From assembly GCA_012270555.1 (NCBI GenBank), contig JAAXIC010000049.1:3136-67135 (forward strand): a stretch of DNA of 64,000 bases, given 5' to 3'. The notes below the pieces were generated by a model. It was not told where the DNA came from, made no database searches, and was given only the letters and a program-made list of their open reading frames with translations. Shown here piece by piece: positions 53,209-62,851 of this stretch. The position numbers and the translations under genes are program-made. Origin of the DNA: Chloroflexota bacterium (GTDB taxonomy: Bacteria > Chloroflexota > UBA11872 > VXOZ01). Numbering within the stretch: the first letter of the stretch is position 1; every line of letters starts with the position of its first letter.

Positions 53209-53365
53209 GCACAGGATGCCATTTTTCCCTCTGCACGTGTCGCTCCAACCTGATTGAAGAGGTGCGGAGCAACTCCTATTGGAAGACATCGTCGCGCTTC
53301 AACATGGAGGTTTTCCGTACCAACACGAGTGACGCGCAGAGCACAAGCGCCGCGACAGATCGGCC

Positions 53366-54016
53366 CTACAACTCCATTTCACTGAGGTAGCGGTCTTCAC
53401 CCACCAGCATCAAGACATCGCCGTCTTGCAGCCTCTCGCCGGGGTTTGGATCAAAAATGACACTCTTATTGCGCCCAATCATCAGCACACGCAGTCCGCT
53501 CTCCTCGTCAAGGCCAAGTACCTGCAAAGATCGGCCCACAAAGCGGTCGGGCACGCGGATCTTGCTCACGCCGTAACCTGGAACGACCTCCACATAGTCA
53601 AGTATGGCATGAGAAATGAAGGTATGGGAGATGCGCAGCCCGGCTTCATGCTCCGGATAGACCACCTTATCCGCACCGATCCTATCCAGAATCTCGCCAT
53701 GCAGTTCGTCACGCGCCTTTGCTATGACATATGGCACATCAAGGTGTTTGAGAATGAGCGTCGTGACAATGCTGCTCTGGACGTCCGAGCTGATGCCGAC
53801 CACGACCACGTCGAAGTTGCGGATACCAAGCTCTTCCAACGCGCCTTCATTGGCCGTATCGGCCCGCACGACATGCGTCAATTCATCCGACATGTTCTCC
53901 ACGAGGTCTTCATTCTTGTCTACGCCTAAAACGTCGTATCCCAAGCTGGCAAGCTGAATAGCGGCGCTTGAGCCAAAGCGGCCCAGACCAATGACGGCAA
54001 TCTGCTGTTTCGGCAT
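53366..54016 (-). CDS. trkA: TrkA/KtrA-type potassium uptake regulatory subunit
   Basis: This 216-residue RCK protein has an N-terminal Rossmann domain beginning QIAVIGLGRFGSSAAIQLASLG (GxGxxG) and a C-terminal RCK_C domain with KIRVPDRFVGRSLQVLGL. It gates the TrkH/KtrB channel by binding nucleotides. It lies 10 nt downstream of the channel gene on the same strand. Confidence 0.92.
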   Translation of the reverse strand: MPKQQIAVIGLGRFGSSAAIQLASLGYDVLGVDKNEDLVENMSDELTHVVRADTANEGALEELGIRNFDVVVVGISSDVQSSIVTTLILKHLDVPYVIAKARDELHGEILDRIGADKVVYPEHEAGLRISHTFISHAILDYVEVVPGYGVSKIRVPDRFVGRSLQVLGLDEESGLRVLMIGRNKSVIFDPNPGERLQDGDVLMLVGEDRYLSEMEL

Positions 54017-54026
54017 GGCCTAACTC

Positions 54027-55391
54027 CTATCCCACGCGCACCGTTTCACTAGGATACTCTAAGTGGTCACGCTGATGTTTCTGTGCAAGCAGGAGCACGA
54101 ATGTAAGCGATCCCAGCCGACCGACGAACATGGCGGCGACCAGCACAAGGCGGCTTGCGTCGTGCAACTGCGGCGTTATGCCGTAAGACATTCCCACTGT
54201 GCCCAGCGCCGACGCCGCTTCAAAGAGTATGGGAAGAAATCCAAATGGCTCGAAGTCAGCGAGCAACCAACTTACGGCTATGAGCAGCAACGTAGCCAAC
54301 GAGATAATGGCGAGTGAGCGGAATACCACTTCCTGAGGAATCTTCCGACGCAGAATCGTCGTTCGCATCCGCCCGCGCATCACCGCTAGAATCGTCACGA
54401 CGAGAATGGCAAACGTGGTTACCTTAATGCCTCCAGCCGTCGAAGCCGGCGCCCCGCCGATGAGCATGAGCACCATAGTTAGAAACGTCGTGTCCTCGGT
54501 CATGTTGCCGATCGGGAGTGTCACGAAACCGGCCGTGCGGGCAGCAATGCTATGGAAGAAGGTGTCAACCAGTTGCACGTGCCACACTTCTCCAGCAAGC
54601 GTGAGCGGATTGGCACGTTCCCGCCAGAAGAATGCCAGGCCGCCGATAAGCCACAAAGTCCCGGTTACAATCAAAATGAGCTTGGTTTCCAGGCTTAGCC
54701 GCAGCCAGCGCCGCGACTTCCCGATGTCCGCGAAGACCATGTAGCCAGTACTGCCAAACACTACCATGGCCCCAATTACAATGAGGAGGAACTCTTCCCT
54801 GCGGTAGTGCGTTAAGCTGCTAAAGCCGCCCATGAGGTCAAAGCCGGCATTGTTGAATGCCGAAATGCCGTGAAATAGCCCCAGCCAAAACGCCCGCGAG
54901 GGGTCGCTGTTTTGCGCAAAATACAGCGAGAGGGCCAAAACGCCCAAGGCCTCGACGATGATCGTCCAGATAGCAATGTTGCGCGTAATGTTGGCAATCC
55001 CGCCCATTCCTGAAACGTTGAGCGCCTCACGCATGAGGACGCGCTGGCGCAGGCGAAGCCGCTGTCCGAGCAGCATAAACAACAGAATCGAACTGGTCAT
55101 GAAGCCAAAGCCGCCAAGCTGAATGAGCACCAGAATGACGACGTGGCCGAAGGTCGTCCAATGCTCCGCGGTATCCACCACAACCAAGCCGGTGACGCAT
55201 ACAGCCGACGTGGCGGTGAAGAGCGCATCGACCAAAGAGGTAGTGTTGCCGGGCGCGGTCGCCATGGGCAGCATGAGAAAGAGCGTTCCCAATGCGATGA
55301 GGGCTGCAAAACCGCCCGCAAGGACAAATGAAGATCCCGACTTGCGCCGTCGCTCGTACCCTTTGGGATCAGGCGGTGGTGTCACCAGCAC
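54027..55391 (-). CDS. trkH: TrkH/KtrB-type potassium channel subunit
   Basis: This 454-residue membrane protein has four MPM repeats with selectivity loops, such as TSAVCVTGLV, STGYMVF and AAR-TAGFVTL type segments. The N-terminal basic tail (RRRKSGSSF) precedes the first helix. It takes up K+ with TrkA/KtrA encoded downstream. Total helices about ten. Confidence 0.92.
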   Translation of the reverse strand: MLVTPPPDPKGYERRRKSGSSFVLAGGFAALIALGTLFLMLPMATAPGNTTSLVDALFTATSAVCVTGLVVVDTAEHWTTFGHVVILVLIQLGGFGFMTSSILLFMLLGQRLRLRQRVLMREALNVSGMGGIANITRNIAIWTIIVEALGVLALSLYFAQNSDPSRAFWLGLFHGISAFNNAGFDLMGGFSSLTHYRREEFLLIVIGAMVVFGSTGYMVFADIGKSRRWLRLSLETKLILIVTGTLWLIGGLAFFWRERANPLTLAGEVWHVQLVDTFFHSIAARTAGFVTLPIGNMTEDTTFLTMVLMLIGGAPASTAGGIKVTTFAILVVTILAVMRGRMRTTILRRKIPQEVVFRSLAIISLATLLLIAVSWLLADFEPFGFLPILFEAASALGTVGMSYGITPQLHDASRLVLVAAMFVGRLGSLTFVLLLAQKHQRDHLEYPSETVRVG

Positions 55392-55492
55392 AACGTGAGG
55401 CGCGCGCTGGCCCTCTTCTTGCCGAGTGCCGTCCCCTCCGTCTGAGGAGTCGATGTCTGAGGAGCCGATGGCCGCGTCCCTCCCCTACCTGA

Positions 55493-55516
55493 GCGACCCG
55501 CGGATCCGCGGGTCGC
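55493..55516. other. 24-bp perfect palindrome between glycosidase-like and trkH genes
   Basis: GCGACCCGCGGATCCGCGGGTCGC is a perfect palindrome centred on GGATCC, with no T tract. It could be a regulatory site or a hairpin between two transcription units. No gene matches it. Confidence 0.5.
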
Positions 55517-55560
55517 TTCACGCAAGCATGACTATCAGCCGCTTATCAGTTCTAAGCCTG

Positions 55561-57612
55561 CTAACCGCTTTCCGCCACGAAACGGACAGTCACAAGCTCG
55601 TGGGTGCCAAGTTGCGGGATAGTCACCCGCAGCACGTTGTCGCTCACGCTGTATTCGGCGCTGGCGCCGCTTACCAGGAGCTGCGCCTCTTGCACCGCAT
55701 TGCCGGGCTGCAACACGACCCGCAGTTCTTGGGCGCCCACCGTCACCACTTCTTCGACTGTACCCCGCCACGCGTCCGCGCTGGTTAAGTTAACCAAGTG
55801 GACCTGGAGCATATTGCCCAAGATGTGCACGCCAATGTCCACGAGACCCGGTCCTTCAACGGTTACAGGCAGTTCACTGCCATGGGCCCAACGCACCGCG
55901 CTTGCAAGCAGACCGGCGAGATCCATCTCGTTCTGCTGCCAGATTGCGTGGTCTATGTCTCCAGGGAAGTAGACGATGCGGCTCTGTTCCTGCTCGCGCG
56001 CGAAAATGACCGGCCGGGATATCTGAGGAAGCTCCGCTAAAGCAAATTCGGCCGGTTCAGCGGGCGCCGGCGGTACCAGCACTAAGGGGGTCTCTGTCCG
56101 CGTCAACGGTTGCACAAGGCTCAACCGCGCGGCCGCCGGCAAGACGATGGTATCAGCGAAAGGCTGGACGATCGGATGGTCGCCGCCGATTTGATACTGG
56201 GCGTTTTCCAGGCTTCCGAGTGGCGCGTGCCCGGTGGCAGAAACGCCAAATACGTCCCCCAGCCCAAAGTCGGTGCGATATTCTCCAGACGTGTCTCGTC
56301 GCGAGGTTTCAAACGTTGCCACAAGGCTGCGGCCGCTGCTGACGGCGCTCCGGATCTGCTGGCAGTGGCTGTCCGCAAGCTCACTGATGTTCGGCAACAC
56401 GATTACTTGATAGTCCTGCAGCGCCCCTGCTTGAATGCGTTCCAACTCAACGAGGTCAAAGGGAATGCGCGCCCGCAGCAAGGCCAAACATGCGCCCATG
56501 ACGTGACTATCGAAGCCGCTGTATGCGCTCGTGTCGTCAGTGTCGGCATAGACGACTCCGACGGTAGCGCCCGGCATGCGCCCCCCCAGGAGCTGTTGCT
56601 GCTGGCTCTGCCAGGCAAGGGCCGGAGCCATCTCCTTGAGGACTCGCCGGTCGCGCGGCACCGCCGCAATGCTGGTCCACGGCCAAGCGCCATGCGCCAG
56701 AATCTCCGCTAATGTAACCGGGATCGTTGCCGGGGAAATTGCCCCCGCAGCGCCACTACCCGCATCGATCGTCACGTAGGCCGCTTTGCCTCTGCCGGCG
56801 ACACCCCTCGCTTTGCGGCTGACCAACCCCGCGGTCCAAAGCGGATTGCCCCCATGGCCGCCCTCATGCTGGCCGACAACGAATTCCGCGAGCGAGGCCA
56901 CCCGCCCTTGTGTCGTATCACCAACCCACAAGGTATTGGCCCGCGCTTCCTTGGTCACCCGGTCCAAGAAGCTCCAAAGTTCTTCATCCACTTCTCGGCG
57001 CCAGCGTTGCCAGCCCCTGTGCGCCCGTTCTTCTTCAGCCTTTGCTGAAGCACTTATCGGGGGAGGAAGCCGCATCTCCGCTTCCCGCGCATAGCGCTTC
57101 TCGCAGTACGTGCAATAGCAGATCTCCCGATGGCCTTGCCAGTTGTGTCCGAGGAATCCATCCACAGGGTACTTTTCAGCAATCTCACGGACAATCGCCG
57201 GCAAGTATTCGCGATAATACGGCGAGTTGATGCAGGTGTAGTAGAGACCGTTATCGCCACGGGGACTGCCCTTGTGGTCCACCATGAACCAGTCGGCATG
57301 GGCGTAATAGAGGTCCTCGTGGCCAAGGCTGGGGTCAATGCGCGCAAGCACAACGAGATCTTGCTTCTTTGCCGCCTCCACCATTTCTCCAAAGACATCG
57401 CGTTCGCCAAGCCAGCGGCTGCGGCGATGAAACGGCACCTCCGTGGGATAGAAGGCGAGAACGCCACCCGCGCTCAGCGCGACACCGCCAAACCCATTCT
57501 CACGCCACCGCTCTTGCCACCATTCAATATCTACGTGTGGTGGATCAGCTTCATGGAGCACCACCTGTCCAAAGCGAATAAACTGATCGTACCACGGCAT
57601 CTCACGGGCCAT
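55561..57612 (-). CDS. Glycosidase-like protein (beta-galactosidase/GH10-like and trimerization-like domains)
   Basis: This 683-residue protein has an N-terminal TIM-barrel-like segment beginning WYDQFIRFGQVVLHEADPPH, then NGFGGVALSAGG, LVVLARIDPSLG and VDGFLGHNWQG. A cysteine-containing ICYCTYCEKRY segment follows. The middle has VGVVYADTDD and VIVLPNISELADS, typical of the beta-galactosidase trimerization domain. I favour a glycosidase-related enzyme, but no catalytic pair was identified. Start ATG 57612 is chosen for its AAGGGA site. Confidence 0.65.
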   Translation of the reverse strand: MAREMPWYDQFIRFGQVVLHEADPPHVDIEWWQERWRENGFGGVALSAGGVLAFYPTEVPFHRRSRWLGERDVFGEMVEAAKKQDLVVLARIDPSLGHEDLYYAHADWFMVDHKGSPRGDNGLYYTCINSPYYREYLPAIVREIAEKYPVDGFLGHNWQGHREICYCTYCEKRYAREAEMRLPPPISASAKAEEERAHRGWQRWRREVDEELWSFLDRVTKEARANTLWVGDTTQGRVASLAEFVVGQHEGGHGGNPLWTAGLVSRKARGVAGRGKAAYVTIDAGSGAAGAISPATIPVTLAEILAHGAWPWTSIAAVPRDRRVLKEMAPALAWQSQQQQLLGGRMPGATVGVVYADTDDTSAYSGFDSHVMGACLALLRARIPFDLVELERIQAGALQDYQVIVLPNISELADSHCQQIRSAVSSGRSLVATFETSRRDTSGEYRTDFGLGDVFGVSATGHAPLGSLENAQYQIGGDHPIVQPFADTIVLPAAARLSLVQPLTRTETPLVLVPPAPAEPAEFALAELPQISRPVIFAREQEQSRIVYFPGDIDHAIWQQNEMDLAGLLASAVRWAHGSELPVTVEGPGLVDIGVHILGNMLQVHLVNLTSADAWRGTVEEVVTVGAQELRVVLQPGNAVQEAQLLVSGASAEYSVSDNVLRVTIPQLGTHELVTVRFVAESG

Positions 57613-58129
57613 ACCGGCTCCCTTCATATCTGCGCTGCAACGCGCGTAACAGCCTCACGACACGTGTATGTGCTGTTGCTCCGCCTAATTCTCAGTCTAG
57701 CCAACAGCTACCGATTCTTCAAATGCCGCCGCCCGGTACAGTCTCCTCCAAGTGTCACGGGTTATGACCGAACGCGGATCAGTGCACGGTCACGACGGCA
57801 TGTGAATATTCCTTGCTTCCACTCCCTTTACTCTGCAAGGTAAACGGTTATGCGGTCCGCTTGCAGTAGCGCAGATTACAAAACTGCGCACGCAAGCCGC
57901 GAGCCTCACGGCAAGGGTTCCGCATCACCTTCTTCAGATCGCGTTGTCGCGACTGTGGCAGGTCGCGGGGTGCGTTTGCCCGGCGGCTTTCGACCCCTCT
58001 GACACGGTTGCCCAATCCGTTGTACACTACGAGCGGCAACAGGTTGCCACCCGGAAACCGCAGCCGCCACACATGGAAGCAGAAAACTCCTCCTCCAGAC
58101 CGGTGCAGTGCAGGAATGAGAGTACAGCC
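57613..58129. other. Gene-free region between the glycosidase-like and PHP-like genes
   Basis: I see no gene. A longer frame reading into the next gene from 57944 is open but its N-terminal part looks non-coding. Divergent promoters are expected here. No repeat of the families above was seen. Confidence 0.45.
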
Positions 58130-60364
58130 ATGTCTAGTACCGCAATGCACGAGCAGTATGGAACCGCAGCGCTAGAACCGGCCGGCCAGGCGATTGCCGG
58201 CGCTTATGGCACGTGGCGGCTCCGCTACACGGTCGGCGCCAGCGGCATCGCTGTGGAAGGCGCGATTAGGGTATTTACGGAATCGGATACGGACTGGGGC
58301 CTGCCGCAGGTGACTGATCCTTCCCAGGCCGAATATATGACCGCAGACGGCCCTCCCGGCGTGTTCCTTGACGTGTTGGTGGAAGAAATCAAGTCAATTC
58401 GTCTCCGTGTACGCGGACGCGCCCTAAAGGCCGGAGAGACGGTCGTGGTGACATATGGTAATCAGGATGGCGGCGGCCCGGGATCACGCGCACAGACCTT
58501 CCTCGAGGCAAAGCGGTACTTCTGGGTAGCCGTCGATGCGGCTGGCGACGGTGCCTTCACGACACTTGACGACTCACCGTATCTGACCATAGTGGGCGGG
58601 AAAGCCGAGAAGCTCGTGGCCACTGCGCCGTCAACGGTGGCCGCGGGTGAACCGTTTCGCCTCCTCATTCGTGCTGAAGATGCGTGGGGGAATCCTGCAG
58701 ATGATTACGAGGGCTCGGTCACATGCAACGCACATGGTGTGCGCATGCCGGAGGCTGATCCAACGCTGACTTTCCAACCCGACGACCACGGCGTCAAGGT
58801 CGTGGAAGGGTGTGTTGCACTGGACACAGGTACGCACACGATTCACGTAGAGGACACCCAGCGCGGCCTCTCAGCGCGCAGCAATCCTCTACGTGCCACG
58901 GAGGGTAAGCCCACCTACAACCTCTACTGGGCCGATCCTCATGGCGGCCAAGTCGCCTTGGCAGAAAAAATACCCGCATTCTTTCGCTTTGCCCGTGACG
59001 TCGCCGCTCTGGACTTTGTCGGCTATCAGCGCAACGACCACATGGTCTCCGCGGAAGACTGGCGCTTGCAGCAAGAGGCCGAGGCCGCCTTCTCCGAACC
59101 CGGACGCTTCGTCCCCTTGCCGGGATTCGAGTGGTCGCCGGAAACCGCGCGCGGCGGACACCACAACGTCTACTTTCGCCGCCACAAGCAACCCATCCGG
59201 CGCAACAGCCACGCGCAGGTTGCCGACAAGTCAGACATCGCTACCGACCTTACCCACGTGCGTGATCTTTACGCGGCCTATCGCCACAGCGACGTGCTCA
59301 TTACGCCTCACGTCGGCGGCGCGCACGCGGACTTGTCATACCATGAACCGTCCCTTGAACCCGCTATCGAAATCACTTCGACCCACGGCACGTTCGAGTG
59401 GTTTTTGGAAGAAGCGCTGCACAACCGCTATACCGTTGGTTTCGTCGGCGGCAGCGACAGCCACACCGGCAGACCCGGCACGGATGCGCCAGGCTTCCAA
59501 CCGCGACGCTATGCCCGCGCCGGGCTCACCGGTATCTATGCGACCGACCTCACACTGGATGCCTTCTTCGAGGCGCTGAAGGCGCGCCGCTGCTATGCGA
59601 CCACCGGCGCCAGGATAATCCTGCACTTCGACGTGGACGGCCAACCCCTGGGCGCGGCGCACTCCACGGCGCAGCCGCCAACTATTTCAGTTTCCGTTAC
59701 CGGCACGGCCCCGCTCGAAAGCCTGGAGCTGTATCGCGGCCTGGAGAAAATCTACGATCACCCCCTAGAGTCTCTGCCGGACCTGCAACGAGTGCGCATC
59801 CTTTGGCAAGGAGCAAGCCGCAAGTCGAGCTACTCCGGTGTCGTGTGGGACGGCACCGCAACGCTTGCGGACGGCACGCTGAAGGCGGCGGACACGATCC
59901 GCTTCGATAGCCCGCGCTCCCATCTCTTGGCTGTCACGAACCACAGCCTGAAGTGGCACGCTGTGACGTGCGGCTACCGCAGCGGGATTGTGCTGACCCT
60001 CGACGATAGCGAGAATGCCATCCTCGACCTTGCCGTCAGTACGTCGCTCATCAGCCGCCCGCGTTTCGGCGCATACGGTGCTTCCGGGCCGCAAATGCTC
60101 GCACACGCCCCCGCCGAGTCTCTCGCCGTTCGCATCCCTGTACGTGACCTTGCTGATGGCTGTAAAGAGTTTCCTATCGGCCCACTCGACCGCAAGGTCA
60201 CAGTTTCCCTCGCACCCCAGGAAGCTGGGCCAACGAGCAGCACGTTCACGTTCACCGATTCAACACCCGAACCGGGCGTCAACGCGTACTGGGTGCGTGT
60301 CATTCAGACCGACATGGAGATGGCGTGGTCGAGCCCGGTCTTTGTAGATATAGCTAGTGCATAG
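58130..60364 (+). CDS. DUF3604/PHP-like multi-domain protein
   Basis: This 744-residue protein has N-terminal beta-sandwich-like domains (AGAYGTWRLRYTVGASGI, then TVAAGEPFRLLIRAEDAWGN). A metal-dependent region follows: LYWADPHGG near residue 260, DFVGYQRNDHM, PGFEWSPETARGGHHNVYF and FVGGSDSHTGRPG. This is the DUF3604 pattern, related to PHP phosphoesterases. I chose ATG 58130. It might act on a sugar or a phosphorylated substrate. It is divergent from the glycosidase-like gene. Confidence 0.68.
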   Translation: MSSTAMHEQYGTAALEPAGQAIAGAYGTWRLRYTVGASGIAVEGAIRVFTESDTDWGLPQVTDPSQAEYMTADGPPGVFLDVLVEEIKSIRLRVRGRALKAGETVVVTYGNQDGGGPGSRAQTFLEAKRYFWVAVDAAGDGAFTTLDDSPYLTIVGGKAEKLVATAPSTVAAGEPFRLLIRAEDAWGNPADDYEGSVTCNAHGVRMPEADPTLTFQPDDHGVKVVEGCVALDTGTHTIHVEDTQRGLSARSNPLRATEGKPTYNLYWADPHGGQVALAEKIPAFFRFARDVAALDFVGYQRNDHMVSAEDWRLQQEAEAAFSEPGRFVPLPGFEWSPETARGGHHNVYFRRHKQPIRRNSHAQVADKSDIATDLTHVRDLYAAYRHSDVLITPHVGGAHADLSYHEPSLEPAIEITSTHGTFEWFLEEALHNRYTVGFVGGSDSHTGRPGTDAPGFQPRRYARAGLTGIYATDLTLDAFFEALKARRCYATTGARIILHFDVDGQPLGAAHSTAQPPTISVSVTGTAPLESLELYRGLEKIYDHPLESLPDLQRVRILWQGASRKSSYSGVVWDGTATLADGTLKAADTIRFDSPRSHLLAVTNHSLKWHAVTCGYRSGIVLTLDDSENAILDLAVSTSLISRPRFGAYGASGPQMLAHAPAESLAVRIPVRDLADGCKEFPIGPLDRKVTVSLAPQEAGPTSSTFTFTDSTPEPGVNAYWVRVIQTDMEMAWSSPVFVDIASA

Positions 60365-60510
60365 CGCATCACCATAGGCAAGTGGATTCATCTAATAATG
60401 ACATACCAATCAGTCGCATTACACTGATGGCAGGCGCAAAACAATGTATACTTATCCAAGTACGGTTGTAGTGACGCTGCTTGTGTCGCCTTATGAAGGA
60501 GTGAGGGGAA

Positions 60511-60831
60511 GTGACCGAATTCGTTCTAGGCGTTCTTTATATAGGACTCTATTTATTGCCTTTCATAATTGGGTATGTGCGTAAGCAGCCGAACAAGTGG
60601 GCAATTCTCGTCCTCAATTTCTTCTTGGGCTGGACGATCATCGGATGGATCATCGCCCTGGTTTGGGCATTCAAGCACGATGATACACGCGAGCGCGATC
60701 CTACAATAATTGTCCAAGTAGACTCCTCGCAGAATAAGGTTGTCAATCTATCGCAGGAGGGTCAAGGGCAAGAGGAAGTCAAAGCACAGCGGAAAGACGA
60801 ACCACCTGAACCAAATACACTTGGGAGGTAG
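60511..60831 (+). CDS. Superinfection immunity-like membrane protein
   Basis: This 106-residue protein has two helices with [45 protein letters not shown], matching the phage T4 Imm-like (Imm_superinfect) family. The C-terminal half is charged and glutamine-rich. It starts at GTG with an AAGGAG-type site. It may be a remnant or a domesticated membrane protein. It overlaps no other gene and lies 4 nt before the peroxiredoxin start. Confidence 0.75.
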   Translation: MTEFVLGVLYIGLYLLPFIIGYVRKQPNKWAILVLNFFLGWTIIGWIIALVWAFKHDDTRERDPTIIVQVDSSQNKVVNLSQEGQGQEEVKAQRKDEPPEPNTLGR

Positions 60832-60835
60832 CATT

Positions 60836-61309
60836 ATGGCATCAGAAGGAACTGAAGTCGGCCAAGTTGCGCCAGACTTCACGCTCGAAAACCAAGACGG
60901 CGAGGAAGTCTCGCTTTCCGACTATCGCGGCAAGCAGAATGTCGTGCTCGTCTTCTATGTCGGCGCGTTCAGCAGCATTTGCGACGGCGAGTTCCGTAGC
61001 TTGACTGCGAACGCGGGTCGCTACGACGCCAGTGACGCGGCGGTCATTGGCGTGTCCACAGATACAAAGTGGACGCTCAAGCAGTACAAAGAGGCTAACG
61101 ACTTTCCCGCCACGTTTCTTGCCGATTTCTGGCCGCACGGCGCCGTTGCTCAGCAGTACGGTGTTTTCTTTGATCCGTTGGGCGTTGCTACGCGCGGCAC
61201 GTTCATCATCGATAAGAACGGCGTCATCCAAGGCAAAACCGTCAACGAGCCGCTCGATCCGCGCGATGAGGCAGACAATTTCGCCGCGCTGCAGCAGTGC
61301 TCCGGGTAA
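60836..61309 (+). CDS. AhpE-like peroxiredoxin
   Basis: This 157-residue thiol peroxidase reduces hydroperoxides. The peroxidatic cysteine is in [17 protein letters not shown] (the usual AFTGxC motif). [15 protein letters not shown] and [26 protein letters not shown] match the family. No resolving cysteine is evident, as in 1-Cys enzymes. I chose ATG 60836 with a GGAGGT site. A hairpin at 61328-61348 may end the transcript. Confidence 0.92.
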   Translation: MASEGTEVGQVAPDFTLENQDGEEVSLSDYRGKQNVVLVFYVGAFSSICDGEFRSLTANAGRYDASDAAVIGVSTDTKWTLKQYKEANDFPATFLADFWPHGAVAQQYGVFFDPLGVATRGTFIIDKNGVIQGKTVNEPLDPRDEADNFAALQQCSG

Positions 61310-61645
61310 CGTAGTCTCACCTCATTCGCGCCCTCCTGGATAGGGCGCCGCTTTCTTATCGCAAGAACCGGAAGCGACTTCGCAAGAAACAACCACGCCT
61401 CCCCGCGCCTTCAATTGTCGCTGGGAGGCGTTCTGTTACCGCCGGTTCATCGCAGCAGTAGAAGCGCGCCTGGCAAACTCAGTCGGCACCCTCACTGCGT
61501 CCGCTGCCAACAGCGCGGAATGAGTCTCGCCGCAGCGTGCCTGCAGCCGCACTCTCCAGGCAAGCAAAAACCAGCGTAGACAGCGCTGTCCCTACCTGTT
61601 AGCATGACCGTTGAAGCATCGCAGAAGGGTAGGTAGGCAGAACCG
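61310..61645. other. Intergenic region before the phosphoglycerate mutase gene
   Basis: I see no gene. A hairpin at 61328-61348 (GCGCCCT with AGGGCGC, then a short T-rich run) is a weak terminator for the peroxiredoxin gene. The rest shows no recognisable signal. Confidence 0.5.
61328..61356 (+). terminator. Probable terminator of the peroxiredoxin gene
   Basis: GCGCCCT and AGGGCGC pair around a 7-nt loop. CGCTTTCTTA follows. The T tract is modest. Confidence 0.5.
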
Positions 61646-62851
61646 GTGGTACCCCTTGCTCTCATTCAAGACCTGTCAGAGCAGACGCCATCCAAGATTC
61701 TCTTTCTCATCTTGGACGGTCTTGGAGGTATGCCTCACCCGGACGTAGGCCAGTCTGAGCTTGAAGTTGCCCGCATCCCCAACCTGGACCGTTTTGCGGG
61801 ACTCTCGATTTGCGGCGTTACCGACCCTATCGCGCCGGGCATTACGCCAGGCAGCGGCCCATCGCACTTGGCGCTCTTTGGTTACGATCCGATTAGGTTC
61901 GACATAGGGAGAGGCATCCTCTCCGCGCTTGGGATCGACTTTCCCATCGGCCCCAACGACGTGTGCTTCCGCGCGAACTTTGCCACCGTTGACGGGAGCG
62001 GCAATATCACCGACCGCCGCGCCGGCCGGCTTGCGACTGAGATCAACCGTGAACTCTGCGCACTTTTGCGACACATACACGTACCTGAAGTTGAAATCTT
62101 CGTCGAGACCGAGTCCGGGCATCGCGCCTTGGTGGTATTCCGTGGCGAGGGTCTTTCGGATCGTGTGACGGATACGGATCCGCAGCACACTGGCGTACCT
62201 CCTCTCTCCGCCGAGCCGACGCAAGAGGACGCAGTTCCCATGGCGCAGATAATGAACGGCTTTCTCGCCGAAGCCTCTTTGGTGCTGCAAGGACAAGAAC
62301 CCGCGAACTCGCTCCTGCTGCGCGGCGCCGCGAGCCTCCCTGATATTCCTACGCTGCCGCAAATCTATAGGCTTTCCCCGGCCGCGATCGCGGCCTACCC
62401 CATGTATCGCGGCCTTGCCAAGCTTGTCGGCATGGAGGTGATCGAGACCGGAGACACCATTTGGGACGAGTTTGAAACCCTGCAGCAAAACTGGGAAGCG
62501 TACGACTTCTTCTACTTTCATGTCAAAGCCACCGATACCGCAGGCGAAGATGGTGACTTCAACCGTAAGGTGCAGGTGTTGGAGGAGATCGACAGCCTGA
62601 TCCCCGCCTTGCTCCGCCTGCAACCGGAGGTCTTTGTCATCACTGGGGACCACTCCTCTCCCTCTGCGCTGAGCGGACACTCTTGGCATCCGGTTCCCTT
62701 CGCTCTCTACAGCACGACGTGCATCAGCGACGAAATCTCGGAGTTTACGGAACGCGCGCTTGTCCGGGGCAGCCTGGGTCGCTTCCCCGCGCAAGATGCG
62801 ATGCTTCTGGCTATGGGCCATGCGCAAAAGCTCGCCAAGTACGGCGCGTAG
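61646..62851 (+). CDS. 2,3-bisphosphoglycerate-independent phosphoglycerate mutase, archaeal (ApgM) type
   Basis: This 401-residue alkaline-phosphatase-fold enzyme interconverts 3- and 2-phosphoglycerate. It begins VPLALIQDLSEQTPSKILFLILDGLGG (metal Asp in LILDGLGG). The catalytic Ser lies in PGITPGSGPSHLALFGYDP. ATDTAGEDGDF and VITGDHSSPSALSGHSWHPVP supply the remaining metal ligands. Start GTG 61646. The selA gene starts inside its last codons. Confidence 0.93.
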   Translation: MVPLALIQDLSEQTPSKILFLILDGLGGMPHPDVGQSELEVARIPNLDRFAGLSICGVTDPIAPGITPGSGPSHLALFGYDPIRFDIGRGILSALGIDFPIGPNDVCFRANFATVDGSGNITDRRAGRLATEINRELCALLRHIHVPEVEIFVETESGHRALVVFRGEGLSDRVTDTDPQHTGVPPLSAEPTQEDAVPMAQIMNGFLAEASLVLQGQEPANSLLLRGAASLPDIPTLPQIYRLSPAAIAAYPMYRGLAKLVGMEVIETGDTIWDEFETLQQNWEAYDFFYFHVKATDTAGEDGDFNRKVQVLEEIDSLIPALLRLQPEVFVITGDHSSPSALSGHSWHPVPFALYSTTCISDEISEFTERALVRGSLGRFPAQDAMLLAMGHAQKLAKYGA

